Translations under genes and position numbers: made by a program
Origin: Mesorhizobium loti CJ3sym
GTDB lineage: Bacteria > Pseudomonadota > Alphaproteobacteria > Rhizobiales > Rhizobiaceae
Length of the DNA: 34,252 nt
NCBI RefSeq assembly: GCF_000472785.1
Contig: NZ_AXAL01000040.1
Coordinates: 1-34,252 of the forward strand
Direction of reading: 5' to 3'
Notes under the pieces: generated by a model
What the model was told of the DNA's origin: nothing
The model's input: the letters and a program-made list of their open reading frames with translations, nothing else
Database searches by the model: none
Part shown: positions 16,622 to 23,119 of the stretch, in pieces
How positions within the stretch are numbered: the stretch's first letter is position 1
Layout of the letters: each line of letters opens with the position of its first letter

Positions 16622-18016
16622 TCAGACCACCCTGATATAGCTCGTCATGCCTGATTTCTGATGCTCGATGATGTGGCAATGCAGCAGCCAGTCGCCGGGA
16701 TTGTCGGCGACGAAGCCGAGCTGGACCTTCTCGTTGGGCTGGATGAGATAGGTGTCGGAAATCAGCGGCTGAACGGGCCGCGTCGAGGATAAAAGCACCT
16801 TGAAGCTCATGCCATGCAGATGCATCGGATGCGATTGCGGCGTCAGGTTTTCCATGTCGATGACATAGCTCTTGCCGAGCTTCAGCTCGGCCAGTGGTGC
16901 TGTCGGGTCCGGCGTATCGCCCGGCCACGGCACCTTGTTGATGGCCCAGAAACTGTAGCCGAGTGAGCCGCAGATACCGTCGCTCGGAATGTTTTCGGCG
17001 GTAGCGCTGAGCGCCAGCGAAATATGCTGGGCGGCGGCGAGATCGACCTTCGCCACCGGATTCACTTCAAGCGGAGCAACATCGCGGACATCCCGCTTGA
17101 GCGAGCTGCCGGTCGCATGGAAGGTCGCCAGAACCTTAGGCTTGGTGCCCCTGACATCCCGCAGGCTGACGATCGCGCCCTCTTGGTCGGGCATGCGGAT
17201 GGCGAGTTCCATGCGCTGGCCGGGTCCGAGCAGCAAGGCATCGGGTGAAAAACGCTCCCGCACCGGATTGCCATCCAGCGCCATCACGGTCGCCTCGGCA
17301 CCGTCGACGCGGAAGGCATAAATGCGCGTGACATCTGTGATGGCGATGCGCAGACGCACCAGCCCGCCGGCGGGTGCGTCGTATTGCGGCTGGTCGAGCC
17401 AGTTGGCGGTGCGCACCGTGCCGTAGGTGCCGGTCCTCGCGGCATCGCGCGGCCGGAACTGGTCGATGAACTGGGCGTCGTCGCCGAGGCGCCAATCGCG
17501 CAGATTGAGGACGAATTCGGCGTCGAATTTCGGATCGCTGGGGTTCTCGACCACGATCACGCCGGTCAGGCCGTGCCCCATCTGCTCCAGCGTGTTGCAA
17601 TGCGGGTGATACCAGAAGGTACCGGCGTCCGGCGGGGTGAAGGCGTAGTCGAAATGATCGCCGGTGTAGACGTAAGGCTGGACCAGGAAGGGCACGCCAT
17701 CCATCTTGTTTGGAACGCGAATGCCGTGCCAGTGGATCGTCGTCGGATCATCGATGGCATTGACCAGGCGCGCGGCGAACGGCTCACCCTTTTTCATCCG
17801 CAGCACCGGCGGCATTCCGGCGTTGCCATAAGTCAGTACATTGTTGGTCGCGCCGGCATCCATCAGCTTCGCCTGGATTTTCGCTGTCTTCAGCACGAGC
17901 GGCTCTGGCGTGGCGGCGGCCCAACTGCCAAGCCTGCCCATGGCCGAGAGCCCGACCCCACCTGCGCCGGCGATGGCGGCCGTTTTCAGAAGCCTGCGGC
18001 GTGTAAAGACGGTCAT
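16622..18016 (-). CDS. Tat-exported multicopper oxidase
   Basis: The 464-residue periplasmic oxidase belongs to the laccase/CueO/SufI-like group. The N-terminus MTVFTRRRLLKTAAIAGAGG carries an RRRLLK-type twin-arginine signal, with cleavage probably near SWAAA (31-35). The four copper-ligand blocks are all present: HWHG (95-98), WYHPH (135-139), HPMHLHG (396-402) and HCHIIEHQKSGM (446-457). In the last block the type 1 Cys447 and the axial Met457 are intact, so an active trinuclear centre is expected. No methionine-rich insertion typical of CueO is obvious. The substrate could be Cu(I) or phenolics; sequence does not decide. A GGAG lies upstream of the ATG. The TetR gene lies 184 bp upstream on the same strand, and that gap shows no convincing extra gene. 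Confidence 0.93.
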   Translation of the reverse strand: MTVFTRRRLLKTAAIAGAGGVGLSAMGRLGSWAAATPEPLVLKTAKIQAKLMDAGATNNVLTYGNAGMPPVLRMKKGEPFAARLVNAIDDPTTIHWHGIRVPNKMDGVPFLVQPYVYTGDHFDYAFTPPDAGTFWYHPHCNTLEQMGHGLTGVIVVENPSDPKFDAEFVLNLRDWRLGDDAQFIDQFRPRDAARTGTYGTVRTANWLDQPQYDAPAGGLVRLRIAITDVTRIYAFRVDGAEATVMALDGNPVRERFSPDALLLGPGQRMELAIRMPDQEGAIVSLRDVRGTKPKVLATFHATGSSLKRDVRDVAPLEVNPVAKVDLAAAQHISLALSATAENIPSDGICGSLGYSFWAINKVPWPGDTPDPTAPLAELKLGKSYVIDMENLTPQSHPMHLHGMSFKVLLSSTRPVQPLISDTYLIQPNEKVQLGFVADNPGDWLLHCHIIEHQKSGMTSYIRVV

Positions 18017-18200
18017 TCAAGCTCCAATCGAGAAGACGAGTACCCGGACTCTACCGCTGCCTTGGATCATGCGCGAGCCGGCGATGCAAATGCCGATGTT
18101 GGCACACCGCATCCTGATGCCCGGCTGCCGTTCACAGGAAAGCGACGGTGCCGGGGGCAAAAGACAACACGCGCGGACGGGCAATCGACCGCAAGACGCA

Positions 18201-18854
18201 TCACCAGCGGACGGCGCGTGAATATTTCGACCGCACCCCATAGGCGGCAAGGAAGGCTTCGACAGAAGCATCGGCATGCCGCTCAAGGTCGGCCTTGGAG
18301 CGCGGGTTGCGTCCGGTGAACATGGCTTCGTTCATGGGGATCCAGAGCAGCATTCCGAAGAGATGACTGGCCGCCAAACGGGGATCGCTGGTCTGCAGCA
18401 GGCCCCGACTGGTGAGCTTTTGAAAACATGAAGCCACCGAGGCCAGCATGCGCTCAAAGCCTTTTTCGTACCAGCTGCGGCCAAGCTGCGGCATCCGATC
18501 CGCATTGGCGATAATCAGACGCCGCAGCTTCAACAGCTCGTCGTCCATCAGCGTCGTCGTCATGCGTCGGGCGAGCTGCTGCAGGCCACCCTCCATGAAT
18601 TTCGCCTCGGAAAGCAGCATGGTGACGGACTCGACGATGTCGTTGGTCTGGCTGGCGGTGGACTCGACGACTTCGGTGAAAAGCGTCTCCTTGTCCTTGA
18701 AATGCTTGTAGACGGTTTGCTTGGATGCCCCCGCCTTGGTGGCGATTTCCTCCATGCTGGTCCCGTCATAGCCCTTCGCGATGAACGCCGCAGTGGCCGC
18801 TTCGATGATTTCCCGATCCTTGCGGGCCGACCTCGTCTCGACATTATTTTCCAC
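18201..18854 (-). CDS. TetR/AcrR-family transcriptional repressor
   Basis: The 217-residue protein has an N-terminal TetR DNA-binding domain (about 14-60), with the typical IIEAATAAFIAKGYDGTSMEEIATKAGASKQTVYKHFKDKETLF pattern ending in the YxHFxxKExLF signature. The C-terminal helical region (RRMTTTLMDDELLKLRRLIIANADRMPQLGRSWYEKG) resembles the AefR/TetR_C_7 group that binds small hydrophobic ligands. The gene is divergent from the VOC gene, and the intergenic region holds a palindrome well placed for autorepression and repression of the VOC gene. The downstream multicopper oxidase might also be read through from this promoter. The ligand is unknown. Confidence 0.93.
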   Translation of the reverse strand: MENNVETRSARKDREIIEAATAAFIAKGYDGTSMEEIATKAGASKQTVYKHFKDKETLFTEVVESTASQTNDIVESVTMLLSEAKFMEGGLQQLARRMTTTLMDDELLKLRRLIIANADRMPQLGRSWYEKGFERMLASVASCFQKLTSRGLLQTSDPRLAASHLFGMLLWIPMNEAMFTGRNPRSKADLERHADASVEAFLAAYGVRSKYSRAVRW

Positions 18855-18869
18855 AGCGCCCCTCCACCA

Positions 18870-18929
18870 GTACTAGACGGTACCGTTCCCATGTGATAGC
18901 CATTGCGACAGTACTAGACTGGCTAGTAC
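18870..18929. promoter_or_regulatory. TetR operators: one perfect palindrome plus one half-conserved copy
   Basis: GTACTAG-N5-CTAGTAC at 18911-18929 is a perfect palindrome with 7-bp arms. A second copy of the left arm with the same context (CAGTACTAGAC) begins at 18869-18870 and is followed by GGTACC. Both lie in the 102-bp gap between the divergent TetR and VOC genes. The form (ACTAG arms around a short centre) is like operators of rhizobial TetR efflux regulators. Binding by the neighbouring TetR is inferred from position. Confidence 0.72.
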
Positions 18930-18956
18930 CCGTCAACGAAAGCAAGGTTTGAGCCG

Positions 18957-19361
18957 ATGAGCAAAATGATCTTCCTCAATCTGCCGGTGCGCGATCTGCA
19001 AGCGGCCACCAAGTTCTATCTCGCTATCGGCGGCACGCTGAACCCGCAATTCTCCAACGACCAGGCCAGCTCGATCATGTTCACCGACGCGATCGGGGTG
19101 ATGTTGCTGACCCACCAGCACTACGGCCAGTTCACAGCACGCCCGATCGGCGACGCCAAGCGGGACAGCCAGATGTTGATCGCACTTACCGTCGACAGCA
19201 AGGACGAGGTCAATGCCGTCATCGAGAAGGGCGTGACGGCAGGCGGCCGCGCCGATCCCAATCCGGCGCAGGACCTCGGCTTCATGTTCAACCGCCACAT
19301 CGAAGATCCGGACGGCCATGTGTGGGAGTTTCTGTGGATGAACCCCGCAGCGATGCAATAA
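18957..19361 (+). CDS. VOC (glyoxalase/bleomycin-resistance fold) family protein
   Basis: The 134-residue single-module pair starts MSKMIFLNLPVRDLQAATKF, with the beta-alpha-beta-beta-beta pattern repeated from about residue 70. It ends EDPDGHVWEFLWMNP, the conserved family motif, with a metal-ligand-type Glu in HVWEF. Relatives are annotated as glyoxalase or lactoylglutathione-lyase-like, but most have no proven substrate. Start ATG 18957 is 102 bp from the divergent TetR gene with the palindrome between them, so it is probably derepressed by the TetR ligand. It could modify or sequester a toxic small molecule, which is inference from context. No second gene follows on the plus strand. Confidence 0.9.
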   Translation: MSKMIFLNLPVRDLQAATKFYLAIGGTLNPQFSNDQASSIMFTDAIGVMLLTHQHYGQFTARPIGDAKRDSQMLIALTVDSKDEVNAVIEKGVTAGGRADPNPAQDLGFMFNRHIEDPDGHVWEFLWMNPAAMQ

Positions 19362-19423
19362 CGCATTGAAGCGCCCGATGCCGGGGATCACCGCGAGAAG
19401 CGATCGTCACCTGCCTGTCGCTT

Positions 19424-19825
19424 TCATCCGGTGCGCTTGCGTTCCTTGTCCTTTGCAAGATGGTAGGGCCGCACAAGAACTTCTGCCGGAATATGCCATT
19501 CCTTGTTGAGCTTGAAGACCATGTCCATGGTGAGGGCGCGCCTCCGGCTCAACACCTCGGTCGCGCGAGGCGATGAGCCGAGGACATCGGCCAGGGCTTT
19601 GCGCGGAAGCTTGAACAGTTCCATGTGAGAACGAATGGCTTCGACAGGATCCGGCGCTTCAATTGGATAGTGCTTGTCCTCATAGGCCTCGATCAGGGTT
19701 GCAAGGACGTCGAAACGGTCACCGTCGGCAGAGCCCACCTCGGGTTCATCCTCAAAATATTTGGTGATCTCCGCAATCGCCCAATCGTAGTCGGCGTCGG
19801 TCTTAATGGGTCGAATGTTGTCCAT
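19424..19825 (-). CDS. HigA-type antitoxin with helix-turn-helix
   Basis: The protein has 133 residues. The first half (DNIRPIKTDADYDWAIAEITKYF, then DRFDVLATLIEAYEDKHYPI) matches the N-terminal part of HigA/COG5499 antitoxins. The second half is a Cro/C1-type HTH (LPRKALADVLGSSPRATEVLSRRRALTMDMVFKL). It should neutralise the toxin encoded just upstream and repress the operon through its HTH. The ATG at 19825 shares its A with the toxin stop (TGATG), which fixes the start and implies coupled translation; a GTG one codon earlier is in frame but less likely. Toxin-first order is the normal arrangement of higBA. The palindrome upstream of the toxin is the expected binding site. Confidence 0.9.
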   Translation of the reverse strand: MDNIRPIKTDADYDWAIAEITKYFEDEPEVGSADGDRFDVLATLIEAYEDKHYPIEAPDPVEAIRSHMELFKLPRKALADVLGSSPRATEVLSRRRALTMDMVFKLNKEWHIPAEVLVRPYHLAKDKERKRTG

Positions 19826-20121
19826 CACACCTTCTCCGGATCAATCTTGTCGTATTCCTTGTGCGTCCCGACGAATTTGATCAGGACACGGTGAAACTTG
19901 TAAGCGACATGGACGATCAAGCGGTACTTGTTGCCGCCTATGTCGAAAATGACACGATTGTCGCCGACAAAATCAACCGTCGCGCCAAACGCAACCTTGA
20001 TGCCGGCCGGGGTCTTCCAGTCGGCCTTGTCGACCGTCACATACCACGCAGTCAAAGGCGCTTCGGCCTGATTGTGCTTGGCCCAGAAGTCTCTCAGGGC
20101 CTTCTTGGCAATGATCTGCAT
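19825..20121 (-). CDS. HigB-type mRNA interferase toxin
   Basis: This 98-residue basic protein of the HigB/COG4680 family belongs to the RelE superfamily. Visible features are MQIIAKKALRDFWAKHNQAE at the start, GNKYRLIVHVAYKFHRVLIKFVGTHKEYDKI towards the end, and the conserved DWKTPAGIK. These toxins cut mRNA on the ribosome; the basic and His/Tyr residues of the C-terminal strand pair (KFHRV, THKEYDKI) are those usually involved. The product is full length with no disruption, so the toxin is probably active and held by the antitoxin. Its stop overlaps the antitoxin start. An IS5-type element begins only 79 bp upstream, but the palindrome near the promoter is intact. Confidence 0.92.
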   Translation of the reverse strand: MQIIAKKALRDFWAKHNQAEAPLTAWYVTVDKADWKTPAGIKVAFGATVDFVGDNRVIFDIGGNKYRLIVHVAYKFHRVLIKFVGTHKEYDKIDPEKV

Positions 20122-20137
20122 GGCTGGATATAGGATA

Positions 20138-20152
20138 TTCCCATATTGGGAA
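20138..20152. promoter_or_regulatory. Palindromic operator of the higBA-type operon
   Basis: TTCCCA-TAT-TGGGAA is a perfect palindrome (6-bp arms, 3-bp centre) 16 bp upstream of the toxin ATG, within a short AT-rich segment. Antitoxin HTH proteins of this family bind palindromes at the start of their own operon. Assignment to HigA is by position. Confidence 0.7.
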
Positions 20153-20200
20153 CAAGTAAAAAGTCGGGCAATAGGTCAGGTCGTCAATCCCCAGCACTTA

Positions 20201-20217
20201 GAGTCCGTTTCGGAAGT
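20201..20217 (+). repeat. Left terminal inverted repeat of the IS5-type element
   Basis: It begins GAG and reads GAGTCCGTTTCGGAAGT. Its last base is also the last base of the transposase stop codon. It matches the right end at 14 of 17 positions, and the TTA before it is repeated after the right end. Confidence 0.75.
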
Positions 20218-21029
20218 CATGCTGAGCGTGCGATGCGCCTGACGAGCACCATGGCAGCGGCCGCGTAGAGGAACGCAGTGGCGGACCCGATGGTGGCTTC
20301 GAAATCTTTGGCAAGGCGGCGGTTGCGACCCAACCAGGCGAAGGTTCGTTCAACAACCCAGCGTCTTGGATGAACCGTGAAGCCGATTTGGCCGGTCATT
20401 TTGCGAACGATCTCTATGTCGATCGAGGTGGCATCGGCGACGCGGCTAGAGTTATAAGCACTATGGGCAAATGCCTTGGCTACGAACGGGTGACGACGGC
20501 GGGATTGTTTGAGCAGTGGCACCGCTCCGTCGCGATCTTGCATGTTGCCGGGATGCACGAGCAGCTCAAGCGCCCGGCCATCAGTGTCGACCATGGCGTG
20601 CCGCTTGCGCCCCATCACCTTCTTGCCGGCATCGTAGCCGCGCGGACCGCCAGCTTCCGTGGTCTTTATCGACTGGCTGTCGATAACGGCGGCGGAAGGT
20701 GCTTCTTCGCGTCCGTGTCGAACGCGATCGGCGAGGACGAGCACGTGATTGAAGCTTTGGAAGAAGCCTGTGTCACGCAAGGAGGCGAACCACCGATAGA
20801 CCGTCTGCCAAGGCGGAAAACCGGGTGGCAAACATCGCCAAGGTGCGCCGGTTCGCAGCACGAACAAGATGCCATCAAACAGGCATCGCCATGGCCAACG
20901 GCGTGGTCGCCCGGTTTTGCGATGGGTCGGAAGGTGTGCAGCGACGATCGCCCATTCGGCATCGGACAGGCTGCTTGGATATCGAAGGTGGTCGCGGCTA
21001 TATTGCCGCCGAGTGTCGCGGGTCCACAT
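20217..21029 (-). CDS. IS5-family transposase, second catalytic Asp apparently replaced by His
   Basis: The 270-residue DDE transposase starts MWTRDTRRQYSRDHLRYPSS. The N-terminal part has LSDAEWAIVAAHLP, the IS5 signature. The first catalytic Asp is in AVIDSQSIKTTE (Asp117), the GRKRHAMVDTDG block follows, and the catalytic Glu is in WVVERTFAWLGRNRRLAKDFE (Glu227). At the position where family members read FADxGY, this protein reads FAHSAY (His189, codon at 20465-20463). The second Asp is therefore absent, and a single GAT to CAT change would explain it. The protein is otherwise full length, so it may be recently inactivated. Open sequence upstream of the chosen ATG adds 27 residues without family support. 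Confidence 0.9.
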   Translation of the reverse strand: MWTRDTRRQYSRDHLRYPSSLSDAEWAIVAAHLPTHRKTGRPRRWPWRCLFDGILFVLRTGAPWRCLPPGFPPWQTVYRWFASLRDTGFFQSFNHVLVLADRVRHGREEAPSAAVIDSQSIKTTEAGGPRGYDAGKKVMGRKRHAMVDTDGRALELLVHPGNMQDRDGAVPLLKQSRRRHPFVAKAFAHSAYNSSRVADATSIDIEIVRKMTGQIGFTVHPRRWVVERTFAWLGRNRRLAKDFEATIGSATAFLYAAAAMVLVRRIARSA

Positions 21030-21108
21030 GGCTTGTCCAAGGTTGGTATCAGCAAACCTCCTTGAATCAGCCGATCCCGAGATACTCAACCATGGAGGTT
21101 GCGCCCGC

Positions 21109-21480
21109 ATGCTGTTTCCACCTTCCTTGTCGACTGCTGTGCTGGAGCGATCGTTCCGCTCGAGTAATGGAGAAATTGGCGTTCTCCCCGCAGATACGGA
21201 AGCGTTCCTGGCAGCCTGCGAGGCAGACCAAATCGAGGTACTCGGCTGGGAGCTATGGCTGGTCGACCATCTCTTCGATCCTGAAAGCGGCGTGCCAAAA
21301 CAAGCCGATGGAGTGTGGTGCGGCCTAATCCCTACGCTTGAATATGACCTGCCCGCGGTAATCGCCGGAGAAGGCGACGCCCGCCTGACCAGAACCGATA
21401 TCGCTGCCTTGAACCTAAATGCGGTGGTTAAGCCCCAATGGCTCCGCTACGCCCGGTTCAACTTCACACTCGACTTATAG
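21109..21480 (+). CDS. Hypothetical protein carried as passenger inside the IS5-type element
   Basis: The 123-residue protein begins MLFPPSLSTAVLERSFRSSN, with GGAGG placed 10 nt before the ATG. It is acidic and soluble, with a Trp-rich core (EVLGWELWLVDH, GVWCGLIPTL) and a C-terminus WLRYARFNFTLDL. I do not recognise a family; small Trp/acidic proteins of this look are common among unassigned immunity-like proteins, but that is only an impression. It is divergent from the transposase, with a 79-bp gap that should hold both promoters, and its stop lies 2 nt before the right inverted repeat. The tight fit suggests it moves with the element. Longer open frames starting before 21109 overlap the transposase gene and are not preferred. 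Confidence 0.65.
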   Translation: MLFPPSLSTAVLERSFRSSNGEIGVLPADTEAFLAACEADQIEVLGWELWLVDHLFDPESGVPKQADGVWCGLIPTLEYDLPAVIAGEGDARLTRTDIAALNLNAVVKPQWLRYARFNFTLDL

Positions 21481-21482
21481 TA

Positions 21483-21499
21483 TCTTTCGAAACGGCCTC
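21483..21499 (-). repeat. Right terminal inverted repeat of the IS5-type element
   Basis: Read on the minus strand it is GAGGCCGTTTCGAAAGA, matching the left end at 14 of 17 positions. It lies 2 nt after the passenger stop codon and is followed by the TTA target duplication. Confidence 0.75.
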
Positions 21500-21567
21500 T
21501 TAGAGAGCTACCCTGTCTTTGACGGGCACGTAGTCTCCTACCTGGTCATGCTGCGCCCATATGAAAA

Positions 21568-22998
21568 TCACTGCCCGCGCGCGGTGCGATAGGCCGCCAA
21601 TGCCCTGTCCCTCGCCATGGCATGGTCCACAATAGGGCGCGGGTAGTCCCTTCCAAGTGTCAAACCAGACTGCCGCATGATGTCGGCCGGCGCCTCCCAC
21701 GGGCGATGAAGATATTTGTCGGGCAGCTTGGCGAGTTCCGGGACGAATTGGCGGACATAGCTACCCTTGGGATCAAACTTCTCGCCCTGCATCACGGGAT
21801 TGAAGATGCGGAAGTAAGGCGCCGCATCGGCGCCCGATCCCGCAACCCACTGCCAGCTGGCGGGATTGTTGGCGGCATCGGCATCTACCAGCGTGTCCCA
21901 GAACCATTCCTCGCCCTCGCGCCAGTCGATCAGCAGGTCCTTGATCAGGAACGAAGCCGCGATCATGCGGACACGATTGTGCATATAGCCGGTTTGCCAG
22001 AGCTCGCGCAGACCGGCATCGACGATGGGATATCCGGTCAGTCCATCCTGCCACGCTTTCAGTTCGGCCGCGGCACCCCGCCATTTGAACGCATTGAACT
22101 CCTCGCGGATGTTTTCGCGGTGGATCTTCGGCAGGTTGAAGAGGAGATGATAGGAGAATTCGCGCCAGGCAAGTTCTTTCCTGAACGTCTCTGCATCGCC
22201 TGAGTGCTTATGGCTGACGGCGCCCATGATCTGGAATGGCGTGATCTCGCCATGTGCGAGATGCGGTGAAAGGCACGACGTGGCGTCCTCGCCGGGAAAG
22301 TCTCGGCCCTCGGCATAGCTATCGAGGCGGTCTTCGATAAATGTTTTCAGCCGCTGCAGCGCCCCCTGCTCGCCAGGCTGCCAGCGTTCGGCAAGCCCGC
22401 CCGACCAGTCGGGCTTTTTCGGCAGCAGGCCGAACGCGCCAAGCGGATCGGAATGGAGCTTTCCATTCCAGCCGCCGAGCTTGTCCGGCGCATCGACCGG
22501 ATGTCGATGATCGAGCTCCGCCAGCTTCCTGTAGAACGGCGTGAACACCTTGTAGAATTCGCCGGCCTGCGTCCTCAACCGCGATGGCTCATGCAGCAGG
22601 AAGCCGTCGAAACTCTCCGCCACGAAGCCATCCTTGCGCAGCTTCGCCATCATGGACTTGTCGGTTTCGATGTCGGCCGGCGCATAGCGACGGTTCCAGA
22701 ACACCGAGGCGGCTTTTGTCGCGCTGATGGCTTCGGCGACGATCGTCTCCGTCGCGCCTTGCCGAAGGATAAGCCGCGCGCCCAACGCCTCGATGTCGCG
22801 CGCGAGCGCATAAAGCGAATGGTGCAGCCACCAACGGCTGGCGCCGCCCTTGCGGCGCGCCAGCTCTACCTCCTCGTCGAGTATGAACAGCGGCACAACA
22901 GGCCTGCCTGTCGCGGCGGCGGCCGAAAGAGCGCGGTTGTCGCGGACCCGAAGATCGTTGCGAAATAGAACGAGGATCGGGGCGTCACTATCGGTCAT
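21568..22998 (-). CDS. phrB: Deoxyribodipyrimidine photolyase
   Basis: The 476-residue flavoprotein uses blue light to split cyclobutane pyrimidine dimers in DNA. The N-terminal alpha/beta antenna domain starts with ILVLFRNDLRVRDNRALSAA. The FAD-binding helical domain shows WREFSYHLLFN, GLTGYPIVDAGLRELWQTGYMHNRVRM and the signature WREGEEWFWDTLVDADAANN. The tail FNPVMQGEKFDPKGSYVRQFVPEL is typical of class I CPD photolyases. The start is taken at ATG 22998, where the family N-terminus begins; an in-frame extension of 18 residues is unsupported. The IS5-type element ends 68 bp after its stop, so the gene is not interrupted. It is probably an independent transcript, 120 bp downstream of metH. 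Confidence 0.95.
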   Translation of the reverse strand: MTDSDAPILVLFRNDLRVRDNRALSAAAATGRPVVPLFILDEEVELARRKGGASRWWLHHSLYALARDIEALGARLILRQGATETIVAEAISATKAASVFWNRRYAPADIETDKSMMAKLRKDGFVAESFDGFLLHEPSRLRTQAGEFYKVFTPFYRKLAELDHRHPVDAPDKLGGWNGKLHSDPLGAFGLLPKKPDWSGGLAERWQPGEQGALQRLKTFIEDRLDSYAEGRDFPGEDATSCLSPHLAHGEITPFQIMGAVSHKHSGDAETFRKELAWREFSYHLLFNLPKIHRENIREEFNAFKWRGAAAELKAWQDGLTGYPIVDAGLRELWQTGYMHNRVRMIAASFLIKDLLIDWREGEEWFWDTLVDADAANNPASWQWVAGSGADAAPYFRIFNPVMQGEKFDPKGSYVRQFVPELAKLPDKYLHRPWEAPADIMRQSGLTLGRDYPRPIVDHAMARDRALAAYRTARGQ

Positions 22999-23119
22999 GC
23001 GGCAGACTCCAGCGCGGTCCATGAGGCGTCCCTGCGGACCGACGCCGACCATACTTTCGATGAACTAGATAGAAGGCGGCAAATGCAAGAGCCGCGCATT
23101 TTTTTTAAGGACTGCAATC

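Larger units (their letters stand above)
20201..21499. mobile_element. IS5-family insertion sequence with passenger gene, about 1.3 kb
   Basis: The element is bounded by imperfect terminal inverted repeats (GAGTCCGTTTCGGAAGT on the left; GAGGCCGTTTCGAAAGA when the right end is read inwards; 14 of 17 match). TTA directly flanks both ends (20198-20200 and 21500-21502), as expected for the 3-bp TNA duplication of some IS5 subgroups. Inside are an IS5-type transposase reading to the left end and an unrelated small gene reading to the right end, each stopping within about 20 bp of its end. Most elements of this type are only 0.85-1.2 kb and carry just the transposase. It is inserted between the higBA operon and the photolyase gene. 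Confidence 0.8.

Noticed and set aside
18017..18200. Possible small Cys-containing peptide gene between the TetR and multicopper oxidase genes
   Set aside because: The candidate frames (about 43-89 codons) have no good ribosome-binding site and no conserved pattern; a chance frame is more likely.
23081..23106. Terminator-like hairpin AAATGC...GCATTT followed by a T-run on the plus strand
   Set aside because: It points in the plus direction where no gene ends, and the stem is a weak 6 bp; metH and phrB both run on the minus strand.
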